From Haliotis asinina (Eukaryota > Mollusca > Gastropoda > Lepetellida > Haliotidae): 64,000 nt of DNA. A program made the translations under genes and the position numbers. The number at the start of each line of letters is the position of its first letter. Within the stretch, counting starts at the first letter, position 1. The notes under the pieces are model-generated. The model searched no databases, was not told the origin of the DNA, and was given only the letters and a program-made list of their open reading frames with translations. Where the stretch lies: positions 55,006,753 to 55,070,752 of the forward strand of contig NC_090290.1 in the NCBI RefSeq assembly GCF_037392515.1, read 5' to 3'. This document shows positions 36,095 through 48,392 of the stretch, piece after piece.

Positions 36095-39000
36095 TGGAGG
36101 AAAGTCCTGTCAAACACCTGCAACGTAAGGGCGAGCATTGTCATGCTTCAAAGATCAGTCGTTAACGTTGATGAAGGGAATGACGTGACGTTGACCTGGT
36201 CCTCTGGCCAAAACGTGTGCCTTTCTGTAGCGGTTCGGGCAGAGATTCCAGGAATTGGGATTCCTGTGGATGATGCAGCCGTGCTGTTTGATGTATATGA
36301 GAAAACACGTCTCCGAGGTTTAGGTAGTCAGTGTAAAACCGGGGTGGGGGGGTGGGGGGGGGACCACTTGTCTTCTGTCTACCAAAGCCGAGGAAAAGTG
36401 TTTTCTCTAACATCTATACCGTCAGTTACAATACAGGTGATCATTTAACGAGGCTGCTTAACAATCACTGAGGCACACGTCAATTGAATGACAGTAAGTA
36501 TGAATAGATAATTCAAGCCCACTTCCTCTGTCGGCCTGGTGGTCGTGTGATAGAGTGTCTGCCTAAAATTCGGAAAGATGCAGTTCCAGTCTTGCTTGGG
36601 GAAACATATGCCCCTTGAACATAGTTATGAATGATATTTTTCTATGGATTTCAAACATTCATATATCATTTGAATGTGATGTTCATATTGAGTTGGGAAA
36701 AGATAATTAGAAAAAGTAAAACCTGGGAAGAGGGCAAAGTTACAAAACAAAAGCCTCAAATGCAGTTATTCTGGGGAAGCAAGAGATAACCTAATATATA
36801 GTCAGAGGCACACTTCAGATTAATGTCGAAGATGTCTCAACCGGATGTAGGAACTCCACTTTGACCTGACCTGGTTCTATCATTAAGACTCCCAGTATTG
36901 TATTGTTGTATTGGGTCCATAGGTTTGAGATGGTCTGTCTGGACACACTGAGGTGCCTTGTCACCTCATACTGTGGTGCCATCCTTGTAAATGGCCGATG
37001 GCTGTGTCCTTGAGGTTTTGTGAATCTTTTCATTCTCTTCACGTCTATGGCTTAAAGCAATGCATGTGGGAGTGCACTGATGTAGCTTTTTAAAGCCTGC
37101 ATGTAGTTAAAGGCTCAGCTCAGTGTGTTTCACTAGTTCTTGATTCACGGGTATTTCATGAAGGGTGCGTTTTAGCGACTCTCTACAAACGTGAGTATAA
37201 CGTTACGTGTTGTTCAACGTGTCTTTTGTGAAATGTTTTGTTGTCTTCAAAAATCCTCCCTTATGTTGGGATTCAGCATGGATTAGTTTGTGTCAAATAT
37301 GTTTATAAAATTCAACTTTTTCCTTTTTCTCAACTTTCTTTTTTTTTTGAAGAGTGTACAATCTGCCAACTAAGTCCTCAAATACGTATATATTCACAAA
37401 CGACGGAAGTGCCACAAGCAGAATTCATCGGTAATGGAGTTTGGCCGGCGGTGACGCCATTGTAATTAGTCAGAAGAATTCACACGCCATCTGGACACAA
37501 TAACTGATTTGTCACCGTTAGAGAACGTTTTCATGTTGATGGACGCTCTCAATTCCTCCAACTACAAAGTGTCCACGTGATGCTATGGTCAGCATTTAGC
37601 CTTGACTTCGGGGACTTGAACCGCTGGTAACGTTGCAACTGGGTACGATAACTGTGGTGTTTTGGCAGATTGTGCACATTATTTGTTCCGTTTAGTGACA
37701 TCCAAACACTTTTCACAAGACTTATGTGTGTGTTTTACAAAGTAACCCCAAGTGTGTATTTTGTATGCCGCGTGATGCATTGAGGGTTTTAACAATCCTC
37801 GATATTTTTGGAACAGCAAAATGCAACGTTTTGCGAAAGTCACGAAGTGATAGTTCCTTAAAAGCATCATCAGTGAAGAACAATTTATTGTATATCGAGT
37901 CAAAATATTCCGCAGGCAAGGTATCAATGAAAACATACATCATAGAACTTAACCTGAAGATTTAGGCAAACCGGAGGTAATTTCAGTTCTGATTTAAATA
38001 CACACTATATACATTTGTACCGTAAAAATGTAGTACTCATTTTGATGTGGAACATTGTATTTAAGTTGTGCAACAATTTATGTATGTAGCAGTTTTTGAT
38101 CGTTTTCAATAATCGTCAGATTACAGGAGTGAGGTGAAGTAAATACAGACAAACCAAGAAATTCACAATTACTGGAACTACACCTCCGTTATGCTTCTAT
38201 TAGCATCTGATCCAGCCTAACTACTGTAGCAGCAATTCTTTTATCTCACGGGAGATGTGAACTTCCCTCCCCGAGGAGATCCGGGCGCGCGACTGACTAA
38301 CTTGGAGTAACGAAAAAAGTGGTTGGGGTGTCTCAATTCCCTGATGTCGTGAAATCAGCACTGATTGTTGCACATTGACGAAAGCAATCTGCGTATTCTG
38401 GAAGTCGATAAACACGCCAAGGTCCAACGCCCATACACTGTCATCCGAATTTTCACGATAAATTGTCTTGGTCAAGAAAATCCTTCCCTGACAACGTACT
38501 TCTACATTCACTTGTGTTTTACTTGCGATAACGACCGCAACTCCTGTTGTGTTTTCTACATCTAGGATTGAAAAGTCCCTATAATCATCGAAACTGAACA
38601 AGGTGGCATTGGACCCTAACACAAACGCAAGTGCTTCAGAATTATATAACGGCGGGGGTACAGCGATTTCCATCTGGATAACGAAATAGACAGAGACGGG
38701 ACCTAAAAGACTTTGAGAGGTTCGCGATGCATATTCAATTTCAGGAATAGCGGCAGGCCCTTGATGAAATATATCCGCTTTTTCCAACCAGCCATTTGCA
38801 TCAATTTTCACCTTACCAAGAAGTGTTCTTGGGTCCAGTGAGAGCTTTGGACCTGTGGGTGGATAGAGAAAATACATTACAGGATTTGGAGACTGATATG
38901 AATATTTAAAAGAATATTTCTGCTGAATGTGCATCTGTCAATTCTTAGAAATAATTGGTAAAAATATTTCATACCCAAAGCACCCTAAGTGATGACTAAA

Positions 39001-39446
39001 ATTCTCTTTGCGTCAGTTCCTGTACATGTAAACTCCGGGTGAGATATTTTAAGTCTCAATAACCCCAGCTGCAGAAAATGGTGGTCATAAGTGACTTATC
39101 AGAATGAGTGTTCATATCGTTGATCTATGACACTTTCAAACACAAGTTTCCCAAGATCAAGCATTAGTAATTATGTGAGTGAGTACAACTTTTAGCAATA
39201 TTCCAGCAATGCCGAGACGAGACACCAGGCTTGAGATTCACACATTGTCAATACGTTTATATTGTCAGTTTATAAATCTACTCTACTGGTATTTGAGAGA
39301 CATGAGTGTACATAAACTATTATCATGATAATTATCCTTTAAAAGACCAATACATAAATGAGAATATAATATTTACATTAATAATAATAACATTAATAAT
39401 ATTTAAAAGGGCCTGATGATGTACGCCTCTTCGTGGTGGGCTTAGA
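36095..39446. repeat. tandem duplication, unit 2 (3352 bp)
   Basis: Second unit, contiguous with unit 1. It ends at TGGGCTTAGAT, after which the intact LINE continues (AGGGGAATTTTATTCCC), whereas unit 1 ends at the same LINE base and jumps to GGAGGAAAGTCC. The duplication therefore post-dates the LINE insertion. Confidence 0.95.
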
Positions 39447-42400
39447 TAGGGGAATTTTATTCCCTGAACTGAACGTACATCACCCAGTTAGGGCTGACCC
39501 CCCGAAGCTGGTATTTTACTGGGTTACAGACAGACAAGGAAAACTCCATCTTTCATTTCCGCAGCCCAGTCAGCCTTCCTCCGGTAGTAACACAAACCAT
39601 ACTGGAGATGGGACTTGCCCCAGGGGAAGGCACAGAACCCGACCAAGAATATCTTGGTCAAACCATCTAAAGTCCACACTACTAGAGTGTGCGAAAGCGA
39701 CAGGGTGGCCTGATAATCCACGCATCAATGGCAAGTCGCTTAAGCTGCATTGGGACAATGCCATGCCCATGTATGCTTACCTGACGGAGCAAAATCTCCG
39801 AGATCAACTCCGGCGGCTAAAACATCTCATGCCCCGTGAGCCAGTTCAACCCACAACTGGTGCCCGTCAGGAACCTTTGCAAGAGCAAAATGCTCAAGTG
39901 GCAGCTGACCCCAAACTTCTTATGGACGTCCGTGTCAACCTCTTTCCTCTTCCTGGTGGAAACTCTTCCGAGAAAGAGCCAATTGGCCCCGCAATTTTGG
40001 ACCCTCACTCTTCCTCTTCTTCAGTTGCAGACCTTACCGAAAATCCTGTGTACATTTTGTTTACTTCTATTTATGAGGAAATTTGTGATTTACCTTTAGA
40101 GAAACGGAGGCCAATTAAACAACTAAACGTGTCTTTTCCCAAAAATGAAATTGATTTACTAAATGAAATTATCTCTCTAAAACTTTCTGCGGACTGTTCA
40201 TTACATGAAATAAATTCCTGCGTCTATGCTGCCGCGCGAACTTTGGAGGAACTTCACACAGTTTCCAAAGAAAAATCTTCTACTACTAAGAACAACAAAC
40301 CAAGGAAAAACCGGTTTCAAGTGAAATTAACAGAAACTAGAAAATATATTTCCTGGATAGAGCTGTGCCTGAAATTACGATCATCAGGGAATCCCATGTC
40401 TAAACGACAAAAGGCAATTTGGAGAAAATTAAAATTACAATACAAGACAACAAAAGAAAAGGTACTTCTCCAAATTGTCGATTCCCTTAAGGCAAAAATA
40501 AAAGTTTGGACAGAAAGAAAGAAAAAATGGGAAAAGAGAAACAAATTTATCAAGCAAAATAAAATGTTTAAGAATAATGAAAAACAATTCTATAGGCAAC
40601 TTAAAACAAGTGGTGATGGTGGGCATGATAAACGGCCTCCCATGGATGCCAATGAAAGGTTCTGGAAACAGTTGTGGTCTGTACCCGGCAACTGTAACCT
40701 GGAGGCACCATGGGTAAGTGATTATGACCATGCAATGCATGAGAAAGTAACTAGGTCGTTTGTCTGTTACATCTCACCAGATTGCCTGAAAAGTGTCATT
40801 ACAAAGTCCAAATCTAATACAGCTCCAGGGCCTGATGACATTCGAAACCGGTACTGGAAACTGTTCCCTTGTGTCCAAACACCATTACTTCACTGTTTTA
40901 ACTCTCTTGTGGACACAGGTGATGTTCCTCCATGGTTCTGCAAAGGTCGCACAATACTTCTTCCCAAAAAAGGAGACTTGACTGATCCCAAAAACTTCCG
41001 CCCTATCACATGTCTAAATACTCAATACAAACTATTCACAGGGTGTTTAACAAGCCTCGTGTCGTCTTAATGCTCGTCCAATGAGATAATTTACAGAGAG
41101 CAGAAGGGGGCGAGAAAGGGATGTTGGGGGTGCAAGGATCAACTTCTTGTACAGAAAATGATTTTGGAAGAGGCTAAGACATACCACCGCAACTTCTCCA
41201 TGTGCTGGATAGACTACAAAAAGGCATACGACTCTGTCCCTCACGAATGGATTCTGAAGTCTCTTCAGTGTATTGACCTCCCTGAGCGACTACTTCATTT
41301 ACTCAAGTCTTTAATGAGCTGCTGGTCGACTCAACTTGAGATGTACTCGCAAGGAGAGGTGCAGACTTCGGAATCTATTCCAATCAGAAGGGGAATATTT
41401 CAGGGGGACTCCTTCAGTCCATTGCTTTTTTGTCTGTCTCTAAATCCTTTGAGTTTCGTGCTCAACGGGGAGGAAGGGTACCATCCCGGACCTCCTCAGC
41501 ACAGATCCCCAACACCTCTTACTCATCTCCTCTATATGGATGACATCGAGCTCCTTGCCAAAGGAAAGACCAATTTGAAAGAACAGGTTCTCCTTGTCGA
41601 GTCCTTCTCTAATGATATTGGCATGACATTTGGACTCGACAAATGTAATACTCTTCATCTGAAACGTGGCAAGGTAACTAATGATGGATCGGTCAAGTTA
41701 CAAGGGGGAGGAGTTATTGAGCATCTTGTGGAAGATCAGGCCTACACCTATCTTGGAATGCAAGTTCGAGACAAGCTCCAGAATGCCCAGATTCAAGATA
41801 AACTTCGGGTCGAGTATAAATCTCGTTTAAAGAAAATCTGGAGTTCAGAGCTAAATGCTCGAAACAAAGTCAAAGCCACCAATGCCTTTGCTGTGCCAGT
41901 CCTCTCCTATTCCTTTGGAGTAGTTGATTGGACAAAACAAGACATCCAGAATCTTGACCGCCTGACCAGAAGGATCATGTCTGATAACAGAGCACACCAC
42001 CCTCGTTCCTCTCTTAATCGTTTATATATGCCAATCAATTCTGGAGGTCGGGGTTTGATTAATGTGGAAGCTCTTCATGACAGAATGTTATTGTGTACTT
42101 TTGCACATATTTATTTGTCAGATGATCCTCTGGTGATGCATGTCAAGATTCATGATGAAAGCAAGGAATTCCACAGCTACTTTAAGCGTGCCAAGGTTGT
42201 TGGACACAATTCGAAATTTGAAGTTGATTTTGTTGACGGCGATGTACTGCTGCACGGTACAGTGATGGGAGTGAACCAGGTGAAGTCTTTCACCAAGTCT
42301 GCCCAGAGTCGGTCCTTTGTGGAGAAGCTGTCCGAGAAGCCATTGCATCGTGTGTATATGCAGTGTGTGGAACAGAACAGCAATCCAACCGACTCCTTCG

Positions 42401-43586
42401 CCTGGATGAAGTCGGCTGGTCTCAAATGTGAAACTGAGGGCTTCCTTTTTGCTGCTCAGGACCAGTCACTTCCCACTCGAAATCGCCAGAATGTGATTCT
42501 TAAAGAAAACATCAATATGAAATGTCGTCTTTGCAATCAATTTACAGAAACTGTCCAACACCTTGTCAGTGGATGCCCTTCCTTGGCACAAACAGCATAT
42601 CTTAAAAGACATGATGGCATGGCTCGCTGCTTTTATTATCGTCTCCGCCATGCCTGTGGCTTTGACTCCGAGGTCCATCCATGGTATGACCCTGAACATG
42701 TCCAGGGCGTCCTGGAAAATGATGCTTTTAAATTTCTCTGGAATAGGCCAATATACAGCCTGAGACGAATTCCAGCCAACAAACCTGATCTTGTCCTTTT
42801 TGATAAAACCAATGAAATTATTTATATCATTGAATTTTCTGTCCCTTTTGACAGCAATGTGATTGGCAAGATTCAGGAAAAGCATGATAAATATGCGGAC
42901 CTCGCCTTTGAAATGTCGCGCTTGCATCCCAAGTACACTGTCGTCAGGCTCCCCATTGTTCTCGGTGCCCTTGGTTTGGTACCTCCTGATCTCTTGGCGC
43001 AGATGAGGAGAGTGCCCGGGTTCTCCACCGGGAGCACAGCCCTTCTGACAATCTGGGTAATGCAGAGGGCTGCAGTGTTGGGGAGCCTCCATATTCTCCG
43101 GAAAGTTCTTGGTGGGTTCGACTAGGCAGTGTTTCCTGGGAGAAGTCCCATTCGCTGTCTGGGCTGCGTGTAGAGGGGGCGAGGGCCCTGAGCTGATGAT
43201 GAGCTTGACCAGCCTGACTGTGCCAGGATCACCCGAACCCTCTCTGCTGCATTTTCATTCTAATCTGTTTAAAAAGATCATCAATAGATGAAGATACAAA
43301 ATACTGATCCCTACCATGCAAAAACCAATACAGCCAAATCGAACACGTCAAAAGTGTTACGCCTCCCAGTTATTCTAAATCCGTTTACTATTACCTAAAA
43401 CTTACCTATGATGCGTTGACTCCCCAACACACAAGAACAAATTCCACCGTCGTTGCGGAATACCTTGCATAGAACAACTTCCTTCGACTGATCGTCAGGG
43501 TAAAGGAGTTCCAGAATAGCGCCCTCTTGCCACTGATCGTAGTGAGCGCAGAGGAATACCGAGACCAGTCTATGAAGCAGCATCAT
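38221..43586 (-). CDS. unrecognised two-exon putative secreted protein, SPRY-like C-terminus (copy B)
   Basis: Exon 1 is 43586-43406 and exon 2 is 38852-38221, 270 aa. The donor CATAG|GTAAGT is optimal, and the acceptor CCACCCACAG|GTCC restores a Gly codon in phase 1. Exon 1 encodes the hydrophobic leader MMLLHRLVSVFLCA then HYDQWQEGAILELLYPDD; exon 2 begins PKLSLDPRTLLG. Relative to copy A, exon 1 is nearly identical while exon 2 has diverged visibly (for example WLEKADIFHQGPAAIPEIEY against WLQTGYSFTFQQSPSAIPHIDH), yet the frame is kept, which argues for function. The intron is ~4.5 kb and hosts a LINE on the opposite strand. A second identical exon 2 lies 3352 bp downstream. Function unknown. 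Confidence 0.72.
39409..43290 (+). mobile_element. LINE, R2 superclade (restriction-like endonuclease type), 5' truncated, one in-frame stop
   Basis: One long frame from ~39409 to the stop at 43123-43125 (over 1230 codons) is broken by a single TAA at 41068-41070; the two parts are in the same frame. Part 1 has a Lys-rich linker and the first reverse-transcriptase blocks (NTAPGPDDIRNRYWKLF, ILLPKKGDLTDPKNFRPIT). Part 2 has WIDYKKAYDSVPHEW (17-31), RRGIFQGDSFSPLLFCLSL (78-96), the catalytic YMDD (126-129), a CX2CX8HX4C knuckle (CRLC...H....C, about residue 456) and a PD-(D/E)XK-like endonuclease (KPDLVLFDK ... EFSVPF, ~541-562). CCHC plus this nuclease at the C-terminus defines R2/R4/CRE/NeSL/Hero-type elements, not APE-type LINEs. 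It resembles Hero-like sequences most, by memory only. The 3' UTR is ~165 bases; no poly(A) tail or target duplication was identified. Confidence 0.9.
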
Positions 43587-43734
43587 AGTGAGCCAGTGTA
43601 CCTCACTGTGGAACAAGAGTTATGTGATAAATCAACATGTACCATGCTGATATCATATTAGTGTATGTTCATCGCACTGTCGTTTTGAAATGCATCAGTG
43701 TAATTATGTTTTAAATTAGAATCTGTCCCGGTGG

Positions 43735-43945
43735 ATCAGAGCGAGGCGAAGGTACATGTGAAGATCCGAGCTTGTCACGTTCTTGTCGTGAGAGGCGACA
43801 AATGGGTGGTCAAACTTGCTGACATCACATCCCATTTGCGTAGATCGATGCTCATCCTGTTGTTCACTGGATTGTCTGGTCCAGATTCGATTATTTACAG
43901 ACCACCTCCGTATAGCTGGAATATTGCTGACAAACCAACCAGTCA
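43735..43945 (+). repeat. SINE family C
   Basis: GACTCTCGTGAGAGGCGAC-type head region is weak, but GGTGGTCAAACTTGCTGACAT, GCGTAGATCGATGCTCATCC, TTCACTGGATTGTCTGGTCC and TATAGCTGGAATATTGCTGA align with 14110-14265. Confidence 0.7.
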
Positions 43946-45545
43946 ATCAACTAACTGTTATGAGTTCATTGGTTAACAGAGTTAAACTTGGACGTCATAT
44001 CGGCATGTTTTCAGCCATAGCGGACCTATGAATGTTGAGCAAGAATGACAACAAAAACGCACTATATAAATACAAAAGGACAATAATATGTCTAGCCAGC
44101 TGTCCAAGATTTACACATGCAGCTAGTGTCTAACCATAAAACGATATTTCCTTGGTTTTGTGAAAATTACCTGTATCGCCGTAATGTTACTGCGACTCTC
44201 GTAGTTACCATGCCGAAAAGTTGATCAGGTAAGGGACTGCATAGTCACATAACATGTGAATCCTTTCAAGCATTTGAATCTAAATGAGACGATGTATGTA
44301 ACTAATAGAAGTAACATAAAGTTTTGAAAGCTCACGAAAAAATTAGGGACTCTCTCACAGAAATCCAAAGAAGACTTCTTTCATTGGAAGATGTTCATCT
44401 TTATTTCATCTGCCTTGACTTATTGAGGGTAAACTTCATAAATAGCCCATAGCCTTCCATCATTGTGAAGGACTTCATTCGGTGGAGTTCAGTTATTCAC
44501 CTGCACGCACGTATTAGCCACAAATTGACTTTATAGAAGAAAACTCTTACTGGATCATATGATAATAAATAATGAACACAAGTATGCATATTAAAACGTA
44601 CGATCCATTATCACACACAATGCCTGAAAGTTTTGTCTAAGGCTTTCGACGTGACTGAATTGTAACAGCCTAAATGTCGATGATGGCTGTAATTAAGAAC
44701 ATAATGACCTTCTATGGTCACTTGCTCCCCTGGAATGTTAGAGTGAACTGGTTACTGGCTATGCTGTGTTGTCCAGTATTATTGGTACAGAAGGCTCAAC
44801 GGCAAACGATCATTTTGATGAACTTTCAATAAATATGGATCCATTGAGAAATTAGAGTAGAGAAAGTAATAAATATTTGAAAGAGAGTAATCGTAGAGAA
44901 ATATAGGAAACAACATTCGATAATTCAACAAACACGTGCAACATGACTTTTGGCCAAACACAGAAAATCTTCTTTTGAGCTGCCTATTTGTAACCACGAT
45001 GAATAGCGTAGTATGAGTCTTTATAAAACATCATAGCTGAATGTTTACATCGTAGGAAATTGAATATATCTATGCACTTCATCTAGTCAATTCACAGCCA
45101 TGTGGCACTTATAGATATATTACCCATGCTATAACGATGCCATAAAAAGGAATGGGACATGGGGCATTGAACTTCAAATACTAATAAGATTAAAGGAACG
45201 AGTCGAAGGGAAGACAAGGTAAGGTAAGTGTTGAAAGAAGGAAGAGATAAACTATGATTTACGATGAGTTTGCCTCAACTGAATGCATAGACATATTTGA
45301 ATGGATAACAAGTCATTATAGGCTCAGGGCCTTATGACATAGACACACACATAGAACATATGTAAACAACATTCAGCGGATTAGTCAGTATATTTGAATG
45401 TTTCGCAATTAGTTCGTGCAATAAAGCTTGCTATAAGAAATAGAGAACAGTGATATGAACTACCAGTCTTGAAGCGTCTAATGGATTTTCATTATCGTCC
45501 ATGAGGAACATAGTTCGTTGTGTTATTTGGTAGACTGTTCGGTAG
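43946..45545. other. no gene; paralogous to 14.2-18.4 kb
   Basis: Non-coding sequence matching the first block in patches, but without the MITEs, SINE, 45-bp repeat and family-D repeat that lie between those patches in the first block. Confidence 0.5.
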
Positions 45546-45672
45546 ACATATAGCCGCCATATAGCTGGAATATTGCGGCGCAAAACTCACCTCACTCACT
45601 CACACACACTCTTACTCACACACACACATACACACTCACACTCACACACATACACACTTTTTCTCTCTCTCC

Positions 45673-45703
<31 letters not shown>

Positions 45704-45705
45704 AC
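45546..45705. repeat. SINE tail with CA/CT microsatellite
   Basis: GCCGCCATATAGCTGGAATATTGC and GGCGCAAAACTCACCTCACTCACTC, expanding into CACACA and CTCTCT runs to ~45705. Confidence 0.85.
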
Positions 45706-45954
45706 ACACTGCAATGGAAAATGTCACTGTGGATCGATGGTCGAAGGTCAAATTAACCTGCCAGACAAATGAAGCGTGAATAAAATGTGAAACATGTCCG
45801 TTATGTGAGACAATTCATTAGACCGTAGTGTTCATAAAATGTACATAGCGAGATTCTGTTCATATAAGTTCATATACGTAGAGCAATCCATTTTTAATTA
45901 CACTGGCTGATGTGTTGTTCATTTCTGGACTGTTCGGACTGTTGATTGTGTTCC

Positions 45955-46015
45955 CGGCCCGGATGTTGATGGAATATTGCTAAAAGCGGCGTACATCGAC
46001 ACTCACTCACTGTGG
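45955..46015 (+). repeat. SINE family A tail
   Basis: CGGATGTTGATGGAATATTGC, then TAAAAGCGGCGTACATCGAC and ACTCACTCACTG. Confidence 0.65.
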
Positions 46016-46439
46016 ATTGTTCACGTGATGGTTTACATTTGGTCAAATAAAGAAGTACAAGAACATATATTCATACCAAAAATGGTTGACATCCCCTTTA
46101 ATTTTATTAACAGGACTGACTGGTAAATGTGAAGAAAAAAGAAACAGAAGAAATGATAGAAAAGCGAAGATTTAATAATCGCATTAACCTCTCATCATCA
46201 TAAATACATGGTCATGTAACACAAGCCAATTAAGTGCCTCTACTGAGAAATTATGGACGTTACAAAAAGAATACGTATAGAGTTGCTAATTGCTAAGACG
46301 TAATGCCAACAGTTTGGGGCAAGTGGGCTTTACAAAATGAAAGGTGTACTGTCAAGACACTGATAAAAAGAGAGTCTGATCATTCAAAAAAAACATTTAT
46401 GTAAATTAATGTCAGTAACGTCATGCTCCCCCTTGCGCG

Positions 46440-47345
46440 TCAGTAAGCCGTGTTGGCATGCTGTTCATGAGTTAGATGACATCTTGTAGGGCCACACCGT
46501 TTCAATTTTCTCACCAAGGATGTCTCCAAGTTGTCTATATTTGATGAAGGAGGATCCATTTTCCTTATTTGACGGTCCATGCGGTCCGACATGTGCTCCA
46601 TGGGATTCATGTCTGGGCTTTTGACAGGCCAGGGTAGTCTGTTCACACCTTCCCTCGCCAGGAAATCATCAACTGCCCGAGCACGATGAGGACGAGCATT
46701 ATCGTCTTGTAGCAAACAGTTATTGCCATAAACACGGCGAGCATGGGGCAGGCAAGTGTGTTCAAGGACATGTCGGTAGGATTAACGTTCTTCTGTAGAA
46801 CCAGTAACTCAGTTTTAACATTATAGTGAATGACTACTCACACAAGTACAGATCCATCTCAACCCTGAATGAAACCCTCAACACAGTCATCTCTGAACCT
46901 TTCTCCTTACTGTCAATGTAATCGTCCATCGATCCTGTTTAGCAAGAAACGTAAGTCGCCCGTAAAGATGACGTGACGCCAATGTTGCAGTCTGATGTTC
47001 CTGAGCACGTAACCGCTTGTGTCATCCAGCCAGGAATGGTTGACGCAGTGGTCTTCTAGTTCTGTAGCCTCTTCCAAGAAGTCTTTTGTTCACAGTTTGA
47101 CGGCTAAGTCGGACGTTAACAAGGTGACCCAATCAGTCCCCCAGTGACGTTGAAACGGCGGGTGCGATGTACCAAACGGAAGAGAACACAGTCATGACGT
47201 TGCGTGGTTTTCCGAGGGCGACCTATGGAGACCCTGGGGGTTACTGACTGTTGTGTTCGATGGAGTTGCTTACGTTAAGTTGCAGACCGGTCATGCAATT
47301 TGTAGCACCTGCTCGCCTCATGATTTGATTCCGTATGGCTTCGGC
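46440..47345 (-). mobile_element. Tc1/mariner-type DNA transposon, dead (second, different copy)
   Basis: The minus strand at 46440-46715 encodes LQDDNARPHRARAVDDFLAR, LPWPVKSPDMNPMEHM, SDRMDRQIRK: the C-terminal catalytic part of a Tc1/mariner transposase with both conserved acidic residues (DNARPH and PMEH). Upstream sequence to ~47345 continues as decayed transposase in shifting frames. It is clearly a different family from the element at 32465. Terminal repeats were not found. Confidence 0.8.
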
Positions 47346-48392
47346 ATTGCAGGGACATAAAGTTTCAACACCAAAAGGCGCAGACAGAGGATTTAAGGTC
47401 TGACAACAGCATTGTTTATTTTCAGTTCGGTTCGTGTTTATTGAAGCACTGCCAGGTATCCTTGTTTAAAAAGCACGTGCTGTTGGGTTGACAAGTTGTA
47501 TTTGAGTGAATTTTTGAACTTGCATGCATGAGCAAAACATTAGACATTTTGTACGATCTCCTGGGCAGTGTTCGACTTTTTGCTGGGGGCTGACAGCCAT
47601 TATTGCCATGAGTATACATTGTTTCACATATTTGTTGCCAATGCCCATGATCATATAGGTTTCTTTCACCACTAGGATTAAGCATAAACTCAACCATTAA
47701 GATACACACGTTTCCAGTGTTTTAAAAGTTTGTTTATCAGTTCCATATTTTACCCGGTACAAGTTGGATGGCATTCATTGTAATCCCGACGCATGATATT
47801 TCACCAGCACATGATTTGTAATGGTTTTACCTCGGAAGTCGAGATGTGTTTGCTTCAATGTCATTCTTGTTCACAACAGCGTCTCCCTTGTACTTCAACA
47901 TAACCAAAGAATCCCAATGTTTGGACATTGGCGTGTCAAACCCCGTATATTGGTTTTACGGACGTTCTGGAAAGCCTGGTTGCATGCTGGAGGCTGTGCT
48001 CTCAATCTCTGATACAATTTCAGATGTTTCAAAATTCAGATTCTCATTTTCCGCTTTCACGGAACATCACTTTTTAAGTTGTCGGCGTCCACTTCATCAG
48101 ACGTGTCTGCTTTAATTTCCAATCTTTACCAACAAACTTGATAGCATTGATCACCACATGTTGATCAATATCTTATATGTCCGACTTCAGATAGTATTTT
48201 GTATAACAGTTCATTGTTGACCTCGGCAATTTGATGCGCCTTTTCAGAGAAATAAATTGTCAATAAATGGAGGACTCATACCTGTCGACAGATGTCCAGT
48301 GACATGTATGAACAATACAAACCTAACTCGTAAAGGTGTTTGCCAACAGAAACAAACGTAAAGTTCAAACGAATCAAGTACGCAGAATATTC
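47346..48392. other. gene-poor; one exon-like stretch
   Basis: 47876-48113 (+) follows an acceptor-like TTCTTGTTCACAACAG and stays open to a stop (SPLYFNITKESQCLDIG ... YWFYGRSGKPGCMLEAV). It could be a terminal exon of an extracellular protein or chance. No partner exon was found. Confidence 0.25.

Noticed and set aside
39524-40740. minus-strand frames of 63-101 codons
   Set aside because: Antisense shadows of the LINE reverse-transcriptase frame.
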